A stretch of DNA of 64,000 bases from CAZGXI01 sp964529715 (GTDB taxonomy: Bacteria > Chloroflexota > Anaerolineae > Aggregatilineales > Ch27): assembly GCA_964529715.1 (NCBI GenBank), contig CAZGXI010000019.1:27504-91503 (forward strand). The letters run 5' to 3'. This document shows, piece by piece, positions 8,761 through 17,646 of this stretch. Made by a program: the position numbers and the translations under genes. The notes below the pieces were generated by a model. It was given only the letters and a program-made list of their open reading frames with translations, did no database searches and was not told the origin of the DNA. Numbering within the stretch: the stretch's first letter is position 1; each line of letters opens with the position of its first letter.

Positions 8761-9741
8761 TTACTCAGCGGCGCGCCAGTACTGGCTGTTCTCCGCCGTG
8801 ATGACCACCACGCCGGTATCGACGTTCGGGGGCAGCGGCGAAATGGCTGCCGCCTGCCAGTCGGAGACGCTCTTGATCATGCCGTTGCGGACGGCATAGA
8901 GCATCATCATGCCCCAGAAGCCCATCTGCCAGGTGCCCTGGGCCAGCGTGGCGCTGAGCTGGCCGCTATCGATCAGGTCGAGCGTACCCTCGTCATAGTC
9001 GAAGCCGATGATCTTGATCTGCTCGCCCAGGCCGGCTTCACGGACAGCTTGGCTCACGCCCACCGCGCCGAGGGCGTCGGTGGCGAAGATACCCTTGATG
9101 TCCGGGTTGGCCTGGAGTACCGCCGCCATGCCCTGCGCGGCCAGCGTGGAGTTGTTCTGGTCGTCCACGATCAAGTCGTCAGAGGTGGTGACATTGGGGA
9201 ACTCCGCCGCCAGTGTGTCGATGAAGCCCTGACGGCGCTGGACATGGTTCAACTGCGCGGTCACACTGGAGATGGCGACACGCCCCTCACCCACCAGTGG
9301 GCCGAGGTAACGGGCCGCGACCACACCAGCATAGTAGTTGCCCGTGCCGACGAAGGAATAGCGCTTGCTGAGCGGCGAGTCGGCGTCGAAGGTAACGAGG
9401 TGCACACCCGCGTCGATGGCCGCGTCAATCGAGGGCCGCAGGCCGTCCGGGTTGATCACGGTCAGCAGGATGCCATCGGGCTGGAGGCCAGTCACTTCCT
9501 CCAACACGCGCGCCTCGGCGGTGATGTCGTTTTCCGGCGTACCGGTATATTCAACCGTCACCCCCAGGAACTCAGCAGCGTCCTGCATCCCCCGGAAGCA
9601 GTCCTTCCAGTAGTCGATGCCCGAAACGAACGTAATCATGTAGTAGGTTTGATCTCCCTGCGCCCGCGCCAGCTTGATTCCCGGCAGGGTCAGGGCCGCC
9701 GACGCCAGAGCAGAAGCCTTGAGGAAATCACGACGTTTCAC
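8761..9741 (-). CDS. sugar ABC transporter substrate-binding protein, RbsB-like, Tat-exported
   Basis: A 326-residue periplasmic-binding-protein type 1 receptor (Peripla_BP_4 family). It begins VKRRDFLKASALASAALTLPG: the RRDFLK motif is a twin-arginine signal, and a cleavage region follows at ARAQG. The start is GTG at 9741, with AAAAGGAG 8 bp upstream. Domain features include DGILLTVINPDGLRPSIDAA (sugar-binding lobe hinge) and FATDALGAVGVSQAV. It is the third gene of the 12367-8761 importer. Tat export of an RbsB-type receptor implies folding before export. Likely ligand is a pentose, from the xylB neighbour. Confidence 0.88.
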   Translation of the reverse strand: MKRRDFLKASALASAALTLPGIKLARAQGDQTYYMITFVSGIDYWKDCFRGMQDAAEFLGVTVEYTGTPENDITAEARVLEEVTGLQPDGILLTVINPDGLRPSIDAAIDAGVHLVTFDADSPLSKRYSFVGTGNYYAGVVAARYLGPLVGEGRVAISSVTAQLNHVQRRQGFIDTLAAEFPNVTTSDDLIVDDQNNSTLAAQGMAAVLQANPDIKGIFATDALGAVGVSQAVREAGLGEQIKIIGFDYDEGTLDLIDSGQLSATLAQGTWQMGFWGMMMLYAVRNGMIKSVSDWQAAAISPLPPNVDTGVVVITAENSQYWRAAE

Positions 9742-9825
9742 GGCTGAACTCCTTTTCTTGATGGACAGGACTTTATCGAGCAAACCACAAAGGCGTTACT
9801 ATCCCCGGCCTGTAGCCGGGGGCCT

Positions 9826-10869
9826 TCACTCCGTTCTGCGGCGCAGCGACCGCTCCTGAAGTGTCTGGCTCAACGTGTCGAAGCCGACCGCCAGCAGCAG
9901 GATCACGCCCATCACCAGGTTTTGCCAGTAGACCGGCACGCGAAGCTGGACCATGCCGTTGTTGATAAAGCCGACAAACAGCAGCCCCAACAGCCCCCCC
10001 AACACCGTGCCCTTGCCACCCTTGAGGCTGGCCCCACCGATGATGCAGGCGGCGATGATGCGCAGTTCTTCGCCGCTGCCCGAACCAGGGTCGGCTACCG
10101 AGAAGCGCGAGATCGAAAGCACCCCCGCCAGCGCCGCCAGCATGGCCGATAGGGTATACACACCGATCTTGACACGGTCCACGTTGATACCCGACAACCG
10201 TGCGGCGTCTTCGTTGCCACCGACGTAATAAATCTGGCGGAATGCCGCCGAACGACGCATCAACACATCGCCAATGATGACGATGATCAGCGCGATCCAG
10301 ATCAGGTTGGGGATTTCCAGCGTCTTGCCCTGGCCGTAGATGAAGAAGAGCGGGTCCCAGCTTGCCCCACCGATGGGTGAGCCTTCAGTGATCGCCAGCC
10401 CGACCCCACGCGCGATGCCCATCATGCCCAGCGTGGTGATGAAAGGATTGATTTTGGCCTTCGTGATCAACAGGCCGTTCACCAACCCGGCCAGCAAGCC
10501 CGCCCCCACCCCAACGGCAATCGACAGCACCACCGGCAGATCGGCGCGCAGCGCGACGGCGGTCGTGACACCGCCCATCGCAAACACCGACCCCACCGAG
10601 AGGTCGAAGCCGCCGGAAACCAGCGCCGCCGTCATCCCGACGACGATGATTGCAGACGCGGCAAAGCCCATCGTGATGGCGCGGATGTTGGCCTCGGTGA
10701 AGAAGCGCCCCTCGGTCAGGCCACCGGTCGCCAATTGCATCACGACCCCGACGACGATGATCATCAGGATCAGCGCAAATTCGCGCAGGCGGAACAGGCG
10801 AGACAGGAAATAGCTCACCGTATTCGGGCCGTTTTTCGGCTGGACTGTGCTGGATGTGGTCGCTTGCAT
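9826..10869 (-). CDS. sugar ABC transporter permease, RbsC-like
   Basis: A 347-residue BPD_transp_2 permease with about ten hydrophobic spans. Family features are SGGFDLSVGSVFAMGG in the first third, the cytoplasmic GGNEDAARLSGINVDRVKI loop that contacts the ATPase, and GSGEELRIIAACIIGGASLKGG. The start at 10869 is 4 bp after the ATPase stop; a GTG at 10893 would overlap that gene and has poorer support. It works with the RbsA-like ATPase upstream and the Tat-exported receptor downstream as a CUT2-type pentose importer. Confidence 0.88.
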   Translation of the reverse strand: MQATTSSTVQPKNGPNTVSYFLSRLFRLREFALILMIIVVGVVMQLATGGLTEGRFFTEANIRAITMGFAASAIIVVGMTAALVSGGFDLSVGSVFAMGGVTTAVALRADLPVVLSIAVGVGAGLLAGLVNGLLITKAKINPFITTLGMMGIARGVGLAITEGSPIGGASWDPLFFIYGQGKTLEIPNLIWIALIIVIIGDVLMRRSAAFRQIYYVGGNEDAARLSGINVDRVKIGVYTLSAMLAALAGVLSISRFSVADPGSGSGEELRIIAACIIGGASLKGGKGTVLGGLLGLLFVGFINNGMVQLRVPVYWQNLVMGVILLLAVGFDTLSQTLQERSLRRRTE

Positions 10870-10873
10870 ACCC

Positions 10874-12367
10874 TCACTCACTTTGGTGCCCACTCGCGTA
10901 GGTCATAATCTGCTCTTCGGTCGCAGCGGCGCCGTCAAGCTCCGCCACAATGGCGCCCTCGTGCATCACCAGCACGCGGTCGCTCATTCCCAGAATTTCC
11001 GGCAGTTCGGACGAGATCATGATCACCCCGACGCCCTGCTGCGCCAGGGAACGCAACAGGTAGTGAATCTCACGTTTGGCCCCCACGTCGATACCGCGCG
11101 TCGGTTCATCGACGATCAGAATCTTGGGCCGGATCGCCAGCCATTTGGCAACCAATGTCTTTTGCTGATTGCCGCCACTCAGCCGTCGCACTTCCTGATC
11201 GACGCCCGGCGTGCTGATGTTCAACTGCTCGACATACCGTTCGGCCAGAGCCTTTTCTTTGCCCGGAACGATAAATCCCCGCCTGGTGACCTCCTTCAGA
11301 TCGGCGGCAGCAACATTCAATTTGAGGGCCATATCCAGGAACAAGCCCGCCGCCTTGCGGTCTTCCGGCAGGTAGCCGATGCCAAGCCGGATCGCATCGG
11401 CGGGCGAAGCGATATGGATGGGGCGGCCTTCCAACACGATCTCGCCTTCTTCTTTCGGATCGGCTCCGAAGATGGCGCGCGCCAGTTCCGAACGGCCCGA
11501 TCCGATCAACCCGGCGAAGCCGAGCACTTCCCCCCGGTACAGGCTAAACCCGCTGCGCACACGCTGACCGGGCAGTCGCAAGCCGTGCACCTCTAACAGC
11601 GGCGCGCCACGTTCGGGGTTTTTGTCCGGGTACATTTCGCCCAGTTCGCGCCCGACCATCATACGGATGACGTCGTCGGGCGTGATGTCGGCGATGTTAG
11701 CCGTGCCGATATATTTGCCGTCGCGCAGCACCGTGACCCGGTCGGCCAGCGCAAAGATTTCGCTCAGTTTGTGGCTGATGTAAAGAATGCCCACGCCTTC
11801 TGAGGCCAGCCGCCGTAGCAGCGCGAACAACACCTCGGCCTCGCGCTCGGTCAGGGCCGAAGTCGGCTCGTCCAGGATCAGCACTTTGCAGTGCGACGTC
11901 AGGGCTTTCGTGATCTCGACGAGCTGTTGATTGGCGATGGAAAGTGTACCCAATGGCGCACGGGGATCGACATCAACATTGAGGTCCGCCAGCGCGCGCC
12001 GGGCATCCTGGAACAACACGCCGTATCGGACCATGCCAAAGCGGTTGGTCGGCAAGCGGCCCGGATAGATATTCTCCGCAACAGTCAGCGGCGGCACGAC
12101 GCTCAATTCCTGGTGGACGATAGCGATACCGAGCACCAGCGCCTCGCGGGGACTGGCCGGAGAAATGGGCTTCCCCAAAAAACGAATCACGCCACTGTCT
12201 GCCGTGTGCACGCCGGAGAGAATCTTCATCAGCGTGCTCTTGCCCGCACCATTTTCCCCCACGACGGCGTGAATCTCGCCGGACCGTAGCTCAAGCTGAA
12301 CGTTATCCAACGCCAGCGTACCGGGGAACTGTTTGGTAATGCCGGTAGCTTCAAGCAGAAGGGACAT
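10874..12367 (-). CDS. sugar ABC transporter ATP-binding protein, RbsA/MglA type
   Basis: A 497-residue double-ABC ATPase. Half 1 has Walker A GENGAGKST, a degenerate signature (LSIANQQLVEI) and Walker B LILDEPTSAL. Half 2 has a degenerate Walker A (GLIGSGRSEL), a canonical signature LSGGNQQKTL, and Walker B LIVDEPTRGID. This asymmetry is normal for CUT2 family ATPases. It is the first gene of the minus-strand operon that continues through permease, receptor, xylulokinase, isomerase and dehydrogenase. No regulator gene adjoins it. Confidence 0.9.
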   Translation of the reverse strand: MSLLLEATGITKQFPGTLALDNVQLELRSGEIHAVVGENGAGKSTLMKILSGVHTADSGVIRFLGKPISPASPREALVLGIAIVHQELSVVPPLTVAENIYPGRLPTNRFGMVRYGVLFQDARRALADLNVDVDPRAPLGTLSIANQQLVEITKALTSHCKVLILDEPTSALTEREAEVLFALLRRLASEGVGILYISHKLSEIFALADRVTVLRDGKYIGTANIADITPDDVIRMMVGRELGEMYPDKNPERGAPLLEVHGLRLPGQRVRSGFSLYRGEVLGFAGLIGSGRSELARAIFGADPKEEGEIVLEGRPIHIASPADAIRLGIGYLPEDRKAAGLFLDMALKLNVAAADLKEVTRRGFIVPGKEKALAERYVEQLNISTPGVDQEVRRLSGGNQQKTLVAKWLAIRPKILIVDEPTRGIDVGAKREIHYLLRSLAQQGVGVIMISSELPEILGMSDRVLVMHEGAIVAELDGAAATEEQIMTYASGHQSE

Positions 12368-12494
12368 AGAAAAGCCGCCCTTGTTCCTTGTACATAAGCG
12401 CGAACACAGGTGACTGCCAGAGGTGTTTATTTGATTTTATCGCAAAGTAACGCTGTTTATCTCCGGCAATTTCTTTCTCAGCATCCTCTCAGCC

Positions 12495-12521
12495 GGGCAA
12501 GGGACTACGAGTCCCTTGCCC
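12495..12521. repeat. perfect 12-bp inverted repeat
   Basis: GGGCAAGGGACT and AGTCCCTTGCCC flank a 3-nt loop, about 70 bp beyond the stop of the duplicated binding-protein gene and 130 bp before the start of the RbsA-like gene (both minus strand). There is no T-run, so it may be an RNA 3'-end stabiliser or a dispersed palindromic element rather than an intrinsic terminator. Confidence 0.6.
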
Positions 12522-12536
12522 GAACCGGGAGAGGAA

Positions 12537-12577
12537 TGTGGCAGCAGCCCCGCCGAACCCCAGGCCGTGCTGCCACA
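12537..12577 (-). terminator. terminator-like stem-loop after the duplicated binding-protein gene
   Basis: A perfect 10-bp stem (TGTGGCAGCA/TGCTGCCACA) with a 21-nt loop starts 11 bp after the stop of the 12589 gene on the minus strand. The following bases (ATTCCTCTCC) are only mildly T-rich. Together with the 12495 hairpin it probably marks the transcript end of the arabinose operon. Confidence 0.5.
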
Positions 12578-12588
12578 GCGCCACAAAG

Positions 12589-14607
12589 TTATTCCGATGG
12601 AACGGTCGGCTGGCCGTTGTCGATTTCCGGCGCGCCCGGCACCGGGTCGGTCCACGTCTCGCCCGCGATATAGGCGTCCAGGTTGTTGATGTCCACCACC
12701 GTCGAGGGGGTGAGCAGGATGTAGGGGATGTCCTCACCGTTCAGCAGACGGTTCATCTGCTCGATGACGACCTCGCCCATGCGACGAGGATAGACGCCCA
12801 GGGTAGCGGTCATCGTGCCTTCACGGATCAGGTCCAACGTCACATCGTTGCCGTCGATACCCACCGAGAAGATGTCCTGGTTGATCACCAGCCCAAGCTG
12901 CTGCGCCGCCAGCGCCGCCCCAATCGCCATCTCATCGCTGTTCCCGTAGAACACGTCGATGTCTGGGTTCTGCTGCAACGCCGTCGTGGCAACCTGCAAG
13001 CCCTTCTCTCGCTCCCACTCCGCCGTCTGCTCGCCCACCACCTCCACGTTCGGGCAGGTGCGCTCCAGCCCATAACGGAAGCCGCCCGTGCGCCGATTGG
13101 CATGGAAGCCCGGAATGCCCGTCAGAATGAACACCTGCCCGGTCACTTCCTCCACGCTCACCCCGTCGCGGTCCGCCAGCAACTGGCACACATACGCCGC
13201 CAGGTTCGCTGCCCCGCCCCACTGGTCGTAGCCGATGTATTCCACTACCTCACCTTCGGCTATCGGCGTGATCATGTTGTGCATGAACACCGGCACACCC
13301 GCTTCGTTGGCCGCCGCCACACCCGCAATCATCGCGTCCGCGTTGATCGGGTTCACCGAGATAACGTCCACGCCCTGCTGGACGACCTGCTCAACGATGG
13401 CGACCTGCGCCTCGAAGTCCGTCTCACGCTCCGGTGACTGGGTAATGATCTCCCAGCCATACTCCTCTGCCTTCGCCACCGCACCGTCCTGCACCGCCAC
13501 ATGGAACGGGCTGACCAGCGCCGGCGGAATCACCGCGACCGTTGCCCCCTCATAAATGGGCACTTCGGCTTCTTCAGGAACGGTCGGCAGGCCGTTATCG
13601 ATCTCTGGCGCGCCTGCCACCGGATCGGTCCATGTCTCGCCTGCAATGTAGGCGTCCAGGTTGTTCGCGTCTACAACGGTGGACGGGGTCAGCAGGATAT
13701 AGGGCACTTCCTCACCGTTGAGGTACTTCTGCATCTGCTCGATGACGACCTCGCCCATGCGACGAGGATAGACGCCCAGGGTAGCGGTCATCGTGCCTTC
13801 ACGGATCAGGTCCAACGTCACATCGTTGCCGTCGATACCCACCGAGAAGATGTCCTGGTTGATCACCAGCCCAAGCTGCTGCGCCGCCAGCGCCGCCCCA
13901 ATCGCCATCTCATCGCTGTTCCCGTAGAACACGTCGATGTCTGGGTTCTGCTGCAACGCCGTCGTGGCAACCTGCAAGCCCTTCTCTCGCTCCCACTCCG
14001 CCGTCTGCTCGCCCACCACCTCCACGTTCGGGCAGGTGCGCTCCAGCCCATAACGGAAGCCGCCCGTGCGCCGATTGGCATGGAAGCCCGGAATGCCCGT
14101 CAGAATGAACACCTGCCCGGTCACTTCCTCCACGCTCACCCCGTCGCGGTCCGCCAGCAACTGGCACACATACGCCGCCAGGTTCGCTGCCCCGCCCCAC
14201 TGGTCGTAGCCGATGTATTCCACTACCTCACCTTCGGCTATCGGCGTGATCATGTTGTGCATGAACACCGGCACACCCGCTTCGTTGGCCGCCGCCACAC
14301 CCGCAATCATCGCGTCCGCGTTGATCGGGTTCACCGAGATAACGTCCACGCCCTGCTGGACGACCTGCTCAACGATGGCGACCTGCGCCTCGAAGTCCGT
14401 CTCACGCTCCGGTGACTGGGTAATGATCTCCCAGCCATACTCCTCTGCCTTCGCCACCGCACCGTCCTGCACCGCCACATGGAACGGGCTGACCAGCGCC
14501 GGCGGAATCACCGCGACGGTATAGGGGCCGCCGCCCTGTGCGCCTACCGGCAGCATCGGGGCCAGCAGGACAATCAAAGCAATGAGTGAAAACAGCTTTT
14601 TAGACAT
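12589..14607 (-). CDS. tandem-duplicated sugar ABC substrate-binding protein (two Peripla_BP type 1 modules)
   Basis: A 672-residue secreted protein; single-module relatives are about half this length. It has a Sec signal peptide (residues 1-24, ending PVGAQG) and a GGAGGAG ribosome site before the ATG at 14607. Residues 31-292 and 357-618 are identical, each beginning VAVIPPALVSPFHVAVQDGA, with a linker (EEAEVPIYEGATV) between modules. The module tails differ (QKYLNGEEV versus NRLLNGEDI). Only the first copy has a signal peptide, so one exported chain carries two ligand sites. It is the receptor for the importer genes just upstream. The alternative is an assembly or recombination artefact; see findings. 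Confidence 0.85.
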   Translation of the reverse strand: MSKKLFSLIALIVLLAPMLPVGAQGGGPYTVAVIPPALVSPFHVAVQDGAVAKAEEYGWEIITQSPERETDFEAQVAIVEQVVQQGVDVISVNPINADAMIAGVAAANEAGVPVFMHNMITPIAEGEVVEYIGYDQWGGAANLAAYVCQLLADRDGVSVEEVTGQVFILTGIPGFHANRRTGGFRYGLERTCPNVEVVGEQTAEWEREKGLQVATTALQQNPDIDVFYGNSDEMAIGAALAAQQLGLVINQDIFSVGIDGNDVTLDLIREGTMTATLGVYPRRMGEVVIEQMQKYLNGEEVPYILLTPSTVVDANNLDAYIAGETWTDPVAGAPEIDNGLPTVPEEAEVPIYEGATVAVIPPALVSPFHVAVQDGAVAKAEEYGWEIITQSPERETDFEAQVAIVEQVVQQGVDVISVNPINADAMIAGVAAANEAGVPVFMHNMITPIAEGEVVEYIGYDQWGGAANLAAYVCQLLADRDGVSVEEVTGQVFILTGIPGFHANRRTGGFRYGLERTCPNVEVVGEQTAEWEREKGLQVATTALQQNPDIDVFYGNSDEMAIGAALAAQQLGLVINQDIFSVGIDGNDVTLDLIREGTMTATLGVYPRRMGEVVIEQMNRLLNGEDIPYILLTPSTVVDINNLDAYIAGETWTDPVPGAPEIDNGQPTVPSE
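12754..13539 (-). repeat. direct repeat copy 2 (786 bp, identical to 13732-14517)
   Basis: Read base by base, this stretch matches 13732-14517 with no mismatch, offset 978 bp (326 codons). It encodes the C-terminal receptor module of the 12589 gene. Identity stops sharply: the next base on the right (13540) and the stretch left of 12754 differ between copies. Confidence 0.95.
13732..14517 (-). repeat. direct repeat copy 1 (786 bp, identical to 12754-13539)
   Basis: This encodes the N-terminal receptor module. The flanking 165 bp that are still homologous (13567-13731 against 12589-12753) carry many differences, both silent and amino-acid changing, so the core was homogenised or copied more recently than the flanks. 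Confidence 0.95.
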
Positions 14608-14748
14608 TGTTTCTCCTCCAAAACTGTCTGGGCGAACACCGTTTTTCAAGGTGCAACAGACAAGATCAGCCTGGACACAACCTCCTTTCCCTGTAAGAAA
14701 GACATCCCCCGATTCAGAGATAACAACCGTGTATGGAACCGGCGAATT

Positions 14749-15786
14749 TTACCGACCACGCCCGCGCTTGCGGATCGAGTCCAGCGCGACGGCGCCGATG
14801 ATGATCAGGCCGATGATGACACGGTGCCACATGGCAGGGACGTTGTTCAACACCAGCGCATTGCGCACGACCGACATGATCAACACACCGACCAGCGTGC
14901 CCCACACCCCGCCGACGCCGCCCGCCAGGCTCGTCCCGCCGATGACTGCGCCCGCCACACCGTCCAGGGTATAGGTCTCGCCGTTGGTGTAGTTGCCGCT
15001 GTCCAGTCGCACGGCCAGGATCACACCCGCCAACGCTGCCAGAAAGGCGCTGAGGCTGTAGATACCCACCAGGTAGCGGTCCACTTTGACGCCGGAAAGC
15101 CGCGTAGCCGTCTCGTTGCCGCCGATGGCATAGGCGTAGCGGCCCAGCTTGGTATACCGCAGCACCAGCCAGGCAATAAAGTAAACCAGCAGCATGATCA
15201 TCGCAGGCATCGGCAGCGGCAGGTCGCGCACTTGCACCAGCCAGCCCAACTCATCCGGCAACTGCTGCACCGGGGAAGCGTTGGAAAGCACCAGCGCCAA
15301 CCCGGCCAGGATACTCTGGCTGCCCAGCGTGACGATGAACGGCGTGATCTTCAGCCGGGTAATGACCACGCCTTGCAACGCGCCGTATAGCGTGCCCACC
15401 AGAATCGCCAGGGGGACGGCAATGGCCGGGGTCACGAGGGGGATATTCAGGTTGGCGGGTGAGGCAAATCCCTTGCCGGTCATCAGCCCCGCGACGAGCA
15501 CCCCCACAAAAGCAACCATCGCTCCCAGGGACAGGTCGATGCCTGATGTCAGGATGACGAAGGTCTGCCCGACCGCCACAATGCCCACCAAGGCGGCGTC
15601 TAGCAGGATCAGGCGCATGTTCAGCGGGGTGCGGAAGTTCTCGTTCGTCAGCGCCAGAATAGCCACCAACACCAGTAGACTGACCAACGCGCCCGACTGG
15701 TCGATCAACTGCCGTAGCTTGAGCCTGCCCAGGAAAGATGTTGCGCCGCCGGGCAGCGCGCTCGAACGTTCAGTTGTTCCTGCCAT
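14749..15786 (-). CDS. sugar ABC transporter permease, RbsC-like
   Basis: A 345-residue BPD_transp_2 permease with about ten membrane spans. Landmarks are LTSGIDLSLGAMVAFVG, the ATPase-contact loop IGGNETATRLSGVKVDRYLVG and GETYTLDGVAGAVIGG. The ATG at 15786 has GGTGGAGG 8 bp upstream, inside the end of the ATPase gene, so the genes overlap by 17 bp and are translationally coupled. It is the channel of the arabinose-operon importer whose receptor is the duplicated protein at 12589. Confidence 0.88.
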   Translation of the reverse strand: MAGTTERSSALPGGATSFLGRLKLRQLIDQSGALVSLLVLVAILALTNENFRTPLNMRLILLDAALVGIVAVGQTFVILTSGIDLSLGAMVAFVGVLVAGLMTGKGFASPANLNIPLVTPAIAVPLAILVGTLYGALQGVVITRLKITPFIVTLGSQSILAGLALVLSNASPVQQLPDELGWLVQVRDLPLPMPAMIMLLVYFIAWLVLRYTKLGRYAYAIGGNETATRLSGVKVDRYLVGIYSLSAFLAALAGVILAVRLDSGNYTNGETYTLDGVAGAVIGGTSLAGGVGGVWGTLVGVLIMSVVRNALVLNNVPAMWHRVIIGLIIIGAVALDSIRKRGRGR

Positions 15787-17335
15787 TGCCGTTGCCTCCA
15801 CCTGTCGCCAGTTTCATAATAGCTTCCTGGGTCAGTTCATCCCGGTTCAGGATGCCGGTCAGCCTGCCCTGCCACATCACCAACACACGGTCGCTCATGC
15901 CGATAATCTCCGGCAGTTCTGAGCTGATCATCATGATCGCCACCCCTTGCTCTGCCAGTCGGTTCATCAGGTTATAGATTTCGACCTTCGCCCCCACGTC
16001 GATGCCGCGCGTCGGCTCGTCGAAGATCAGCACCTTCGGCTCGGTCGCCAACCATTTTGAGAGCACCACCTTCTGCTGGTTGCCGCCGGAGAGATACATT
16101 ACCAACTGACTTAAGCTGGGCGTGCGGATGTTGATCTTGTTAGCGAACTCCTGCGCGATCTCCTCCTCGCGGCGAAGATTGAGCAACATCGAGCGCCGGA
16201 TGCGGTTGAGAATAGACATGGTGACATTGTTGCCCACGCTCATCTTGAGCACCAGGCCCTGCTGCTTACGGTCCTCGGTCAGCAGACCAATGCCCAAGTC
16301 CACCGCGTCATACGGTGCGCGGATGGTGACTGGCCGACCATCCAGGTAAAGTTGCCCGGTATCGATGGGGTCTGCACCAAAGATAGCGCGCGCCAATTCT
16401 GTGCGGCCCGACCCGACCAGCCCCGCCACCCCCAGGATTTCCCCGGCATACAGGCTAAAGCTAATGTTCTCCAGCACTCCCCGACGGGTCAGTCCTTCGA
16501 CACGCAGCACCTCTTTGCCCCGGACCAGATTGGCTTTGGGAAACTGCTCAGAGAGCGTGCGGCCCACCATCATACGGATCAACTGATCGACGGTCGTTTC
16601 GTGGACAGGCAATGTATCCACACGCAGGCCGTCGCGCAGAACGGTCACGCGGTCGCCGATACGGTGCACCTCATCCAGATGGTGGCTGATATAGATCACG
16701 CCGACACCATGCGCCTTCAACTGGCGGATGACCTCAAACAGGTCTTCGATCTCATGCTGGCTAAGCGCCGCCGTCGGCTCGTCCATGATGATCAGGTCGG
16801 CTTCATGATGCAGCGCCTTGGCAACTTCGACCAACTGCTGCTTCGCCACACCCAGGTCGCGCACCAGAATACGGGGATCGATATCCAGATGCAGGCGGGC
16901 TAACGTCTCCCTGGCCCGGCGGTGCATGGCCGGCCAATTGAGCACAGGCACAGGCGCGCGCATGATCTCGTCACCCAAAAAAATGTTTTCGGTGACAGAG
17001 AGATAGGGAATCAGGGCAAATTCCTGGTAAATCGTGGAAATCCCACACTCCTGGGCCTCTTTGGGGTTTTGGAAGTCCACCTCCCGGCCCTTGAAGATCA
17101 TCTGCCCGGCATCCTTCTGATAAACGCCGGAGAGAATCTTCATCAGCGTGGATTTGCCCGCGCCGTTTTCGCCTAGTAGCACGTGCACCTCACCGGGACG
17201 CAGGTCAAAATCCACGTTTTGCAGCGCCTGCACACCTGGAAAAGCCTTGCAGATGCCACGCATTTCCAGGAGCGGTGGCGGCGCAGCGGCCTGTTCCTGC
17301 TCGCGTTTCAATTGAACTTCTGCGGCTGCTTGCAT
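15770..17335 (-). CDS. sugar ABC transporter ATP-binding protein, RbsA/AraG type
   Basis: A 521-residue double-ABC ATPase. Half 1 has GENGAGKST and LIIMDEPTAALSQHE. Half 2 has GLVGSGRTEL, signature LSGGNQQKVVLSKW and VLIFDEPTRGIDVG. There is a short charged N-terminal extension (LKREQEQ) and a Gly/Asn-rich tail (GGGNGNGRNN). It lies 311 bp downstream of the isomerase gene on the same strand, after a strong terminator and a set of TGCAC repeats, so it probably starts its own transcript. Context suggests L-arabinose or a related sugar. Confidence 0.9.
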   Translation of the reverse strand: MQAAAEVQLKREQEQAAAPPPLLEMRGICKAFPGVQALQNVDFDLRPGEVHVLLGENGAGKSTLMKILSGVYQKDAGQMIFKGREVDFQNPKEAQECGISTIYQEFALIPYLSVTENIFLGDEIMRAPVPVLNWPAMHRRARETLARLHLDIDPRILVRDLGVAKQQLVEVAKALHHEADLIIMDEPTAALSQHEIEDLFEVIRQLKAHGVGVIYISHHLDEVHRIGDRVTVLRDGLRVDTLPVHETTVDQLIRMMVGRTLSEQFPKANLVRGKEVLRVEGLTRRGVLENISFSLYAGEILGVAGLVGSGRTELARAIFGADPIDTGQLYLDGRPVTIRAPYDAVDLGIGLLTEDRKQQGLVLKMSVGNNVTMSILNRIRRSMLLNLRREEEIAQEFANKINIRTPSLSQLVMYLSGGNQQKVVLSKWLATEPKVLIFDEPTRGIDVGAKVEIYNLMNRLAEQGVAIMMISSELPEIIGMSDRVLVMWQGRLTGILNRDELTQEAIMKLATGGGNGNGRNN

Positions 17336-17507
17336 GTTCGCGGTCTTTTGCTCCAGATGGATCGTGGGAAACGGAGAGGCGCGATCCCCTGGCAGAGGTT
17401 AAGACAGATCACCTCATCACACCGGGGCAACACGCACAAAATTAGGCAATACATACAGGCTACACCGTCAACCTAACACAAGGCCAGAATGCGAGTCAAC
17501 ACGTAGC

Positions 17508-17555
17508 GTGCAGAACCAGTGCAGGAGTCGATTTTTGCAGTGCAAAAGAAGTGCA
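17508..17555. promoter_or_regulatory. four phased GTGCA direct repeats, putative operator
   Basis: GTGCA occurs at 17508, 17519, 17540 and 17551, spaced 11, 21 and 11 bp, so all copies lie on about the same face of the helix. The array lies in the 311-bp gap 17336-17646, upstream of the minus-strand ABC operon. Minus-strand TTGACT and TTGACG boxes follow between about 17466 and 17500. I infer a regulator-binding array for the transporter operon. Apart from this array, the 17573-17614 terminator and these boxes I see nothing else in the gap. Confidence 0.5.
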
Positions 17556-17572
17556 AAATAGCGTGAGGAACT

Positions 17573-17614
17573 TCAAAAACAGGCAACGAGCGGCGGAGGG
17601 GTCTCCGCCGCTCG
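17573..17614 (-). terminator. intrinsic terminator after the isomerase-family gene
   Basis: A perfect 12-bp stem (CGAGCGGCGGAG/CTCCGCCGCTCG) with a 4-nt loop. On the minus strand it is followed by TTGCCTGTTTTTG. It lies 33 bp beyond the stop of the 17647 gene, separating the enzyme genes from the transporter genes. Confidence 0.8.
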
Positions 17615-17646
17615 CCAATAACGCAGGCGCACCGCCATTGCCCAAT

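Noticed and set aside
12538..14415. Two nearly identical plus-strand frames of about 300 codons, which look like a duplicated gene pair
   Set aside because: They are the antisense of the real 786-bp duplication inside the minus-strand binding-protein gene.
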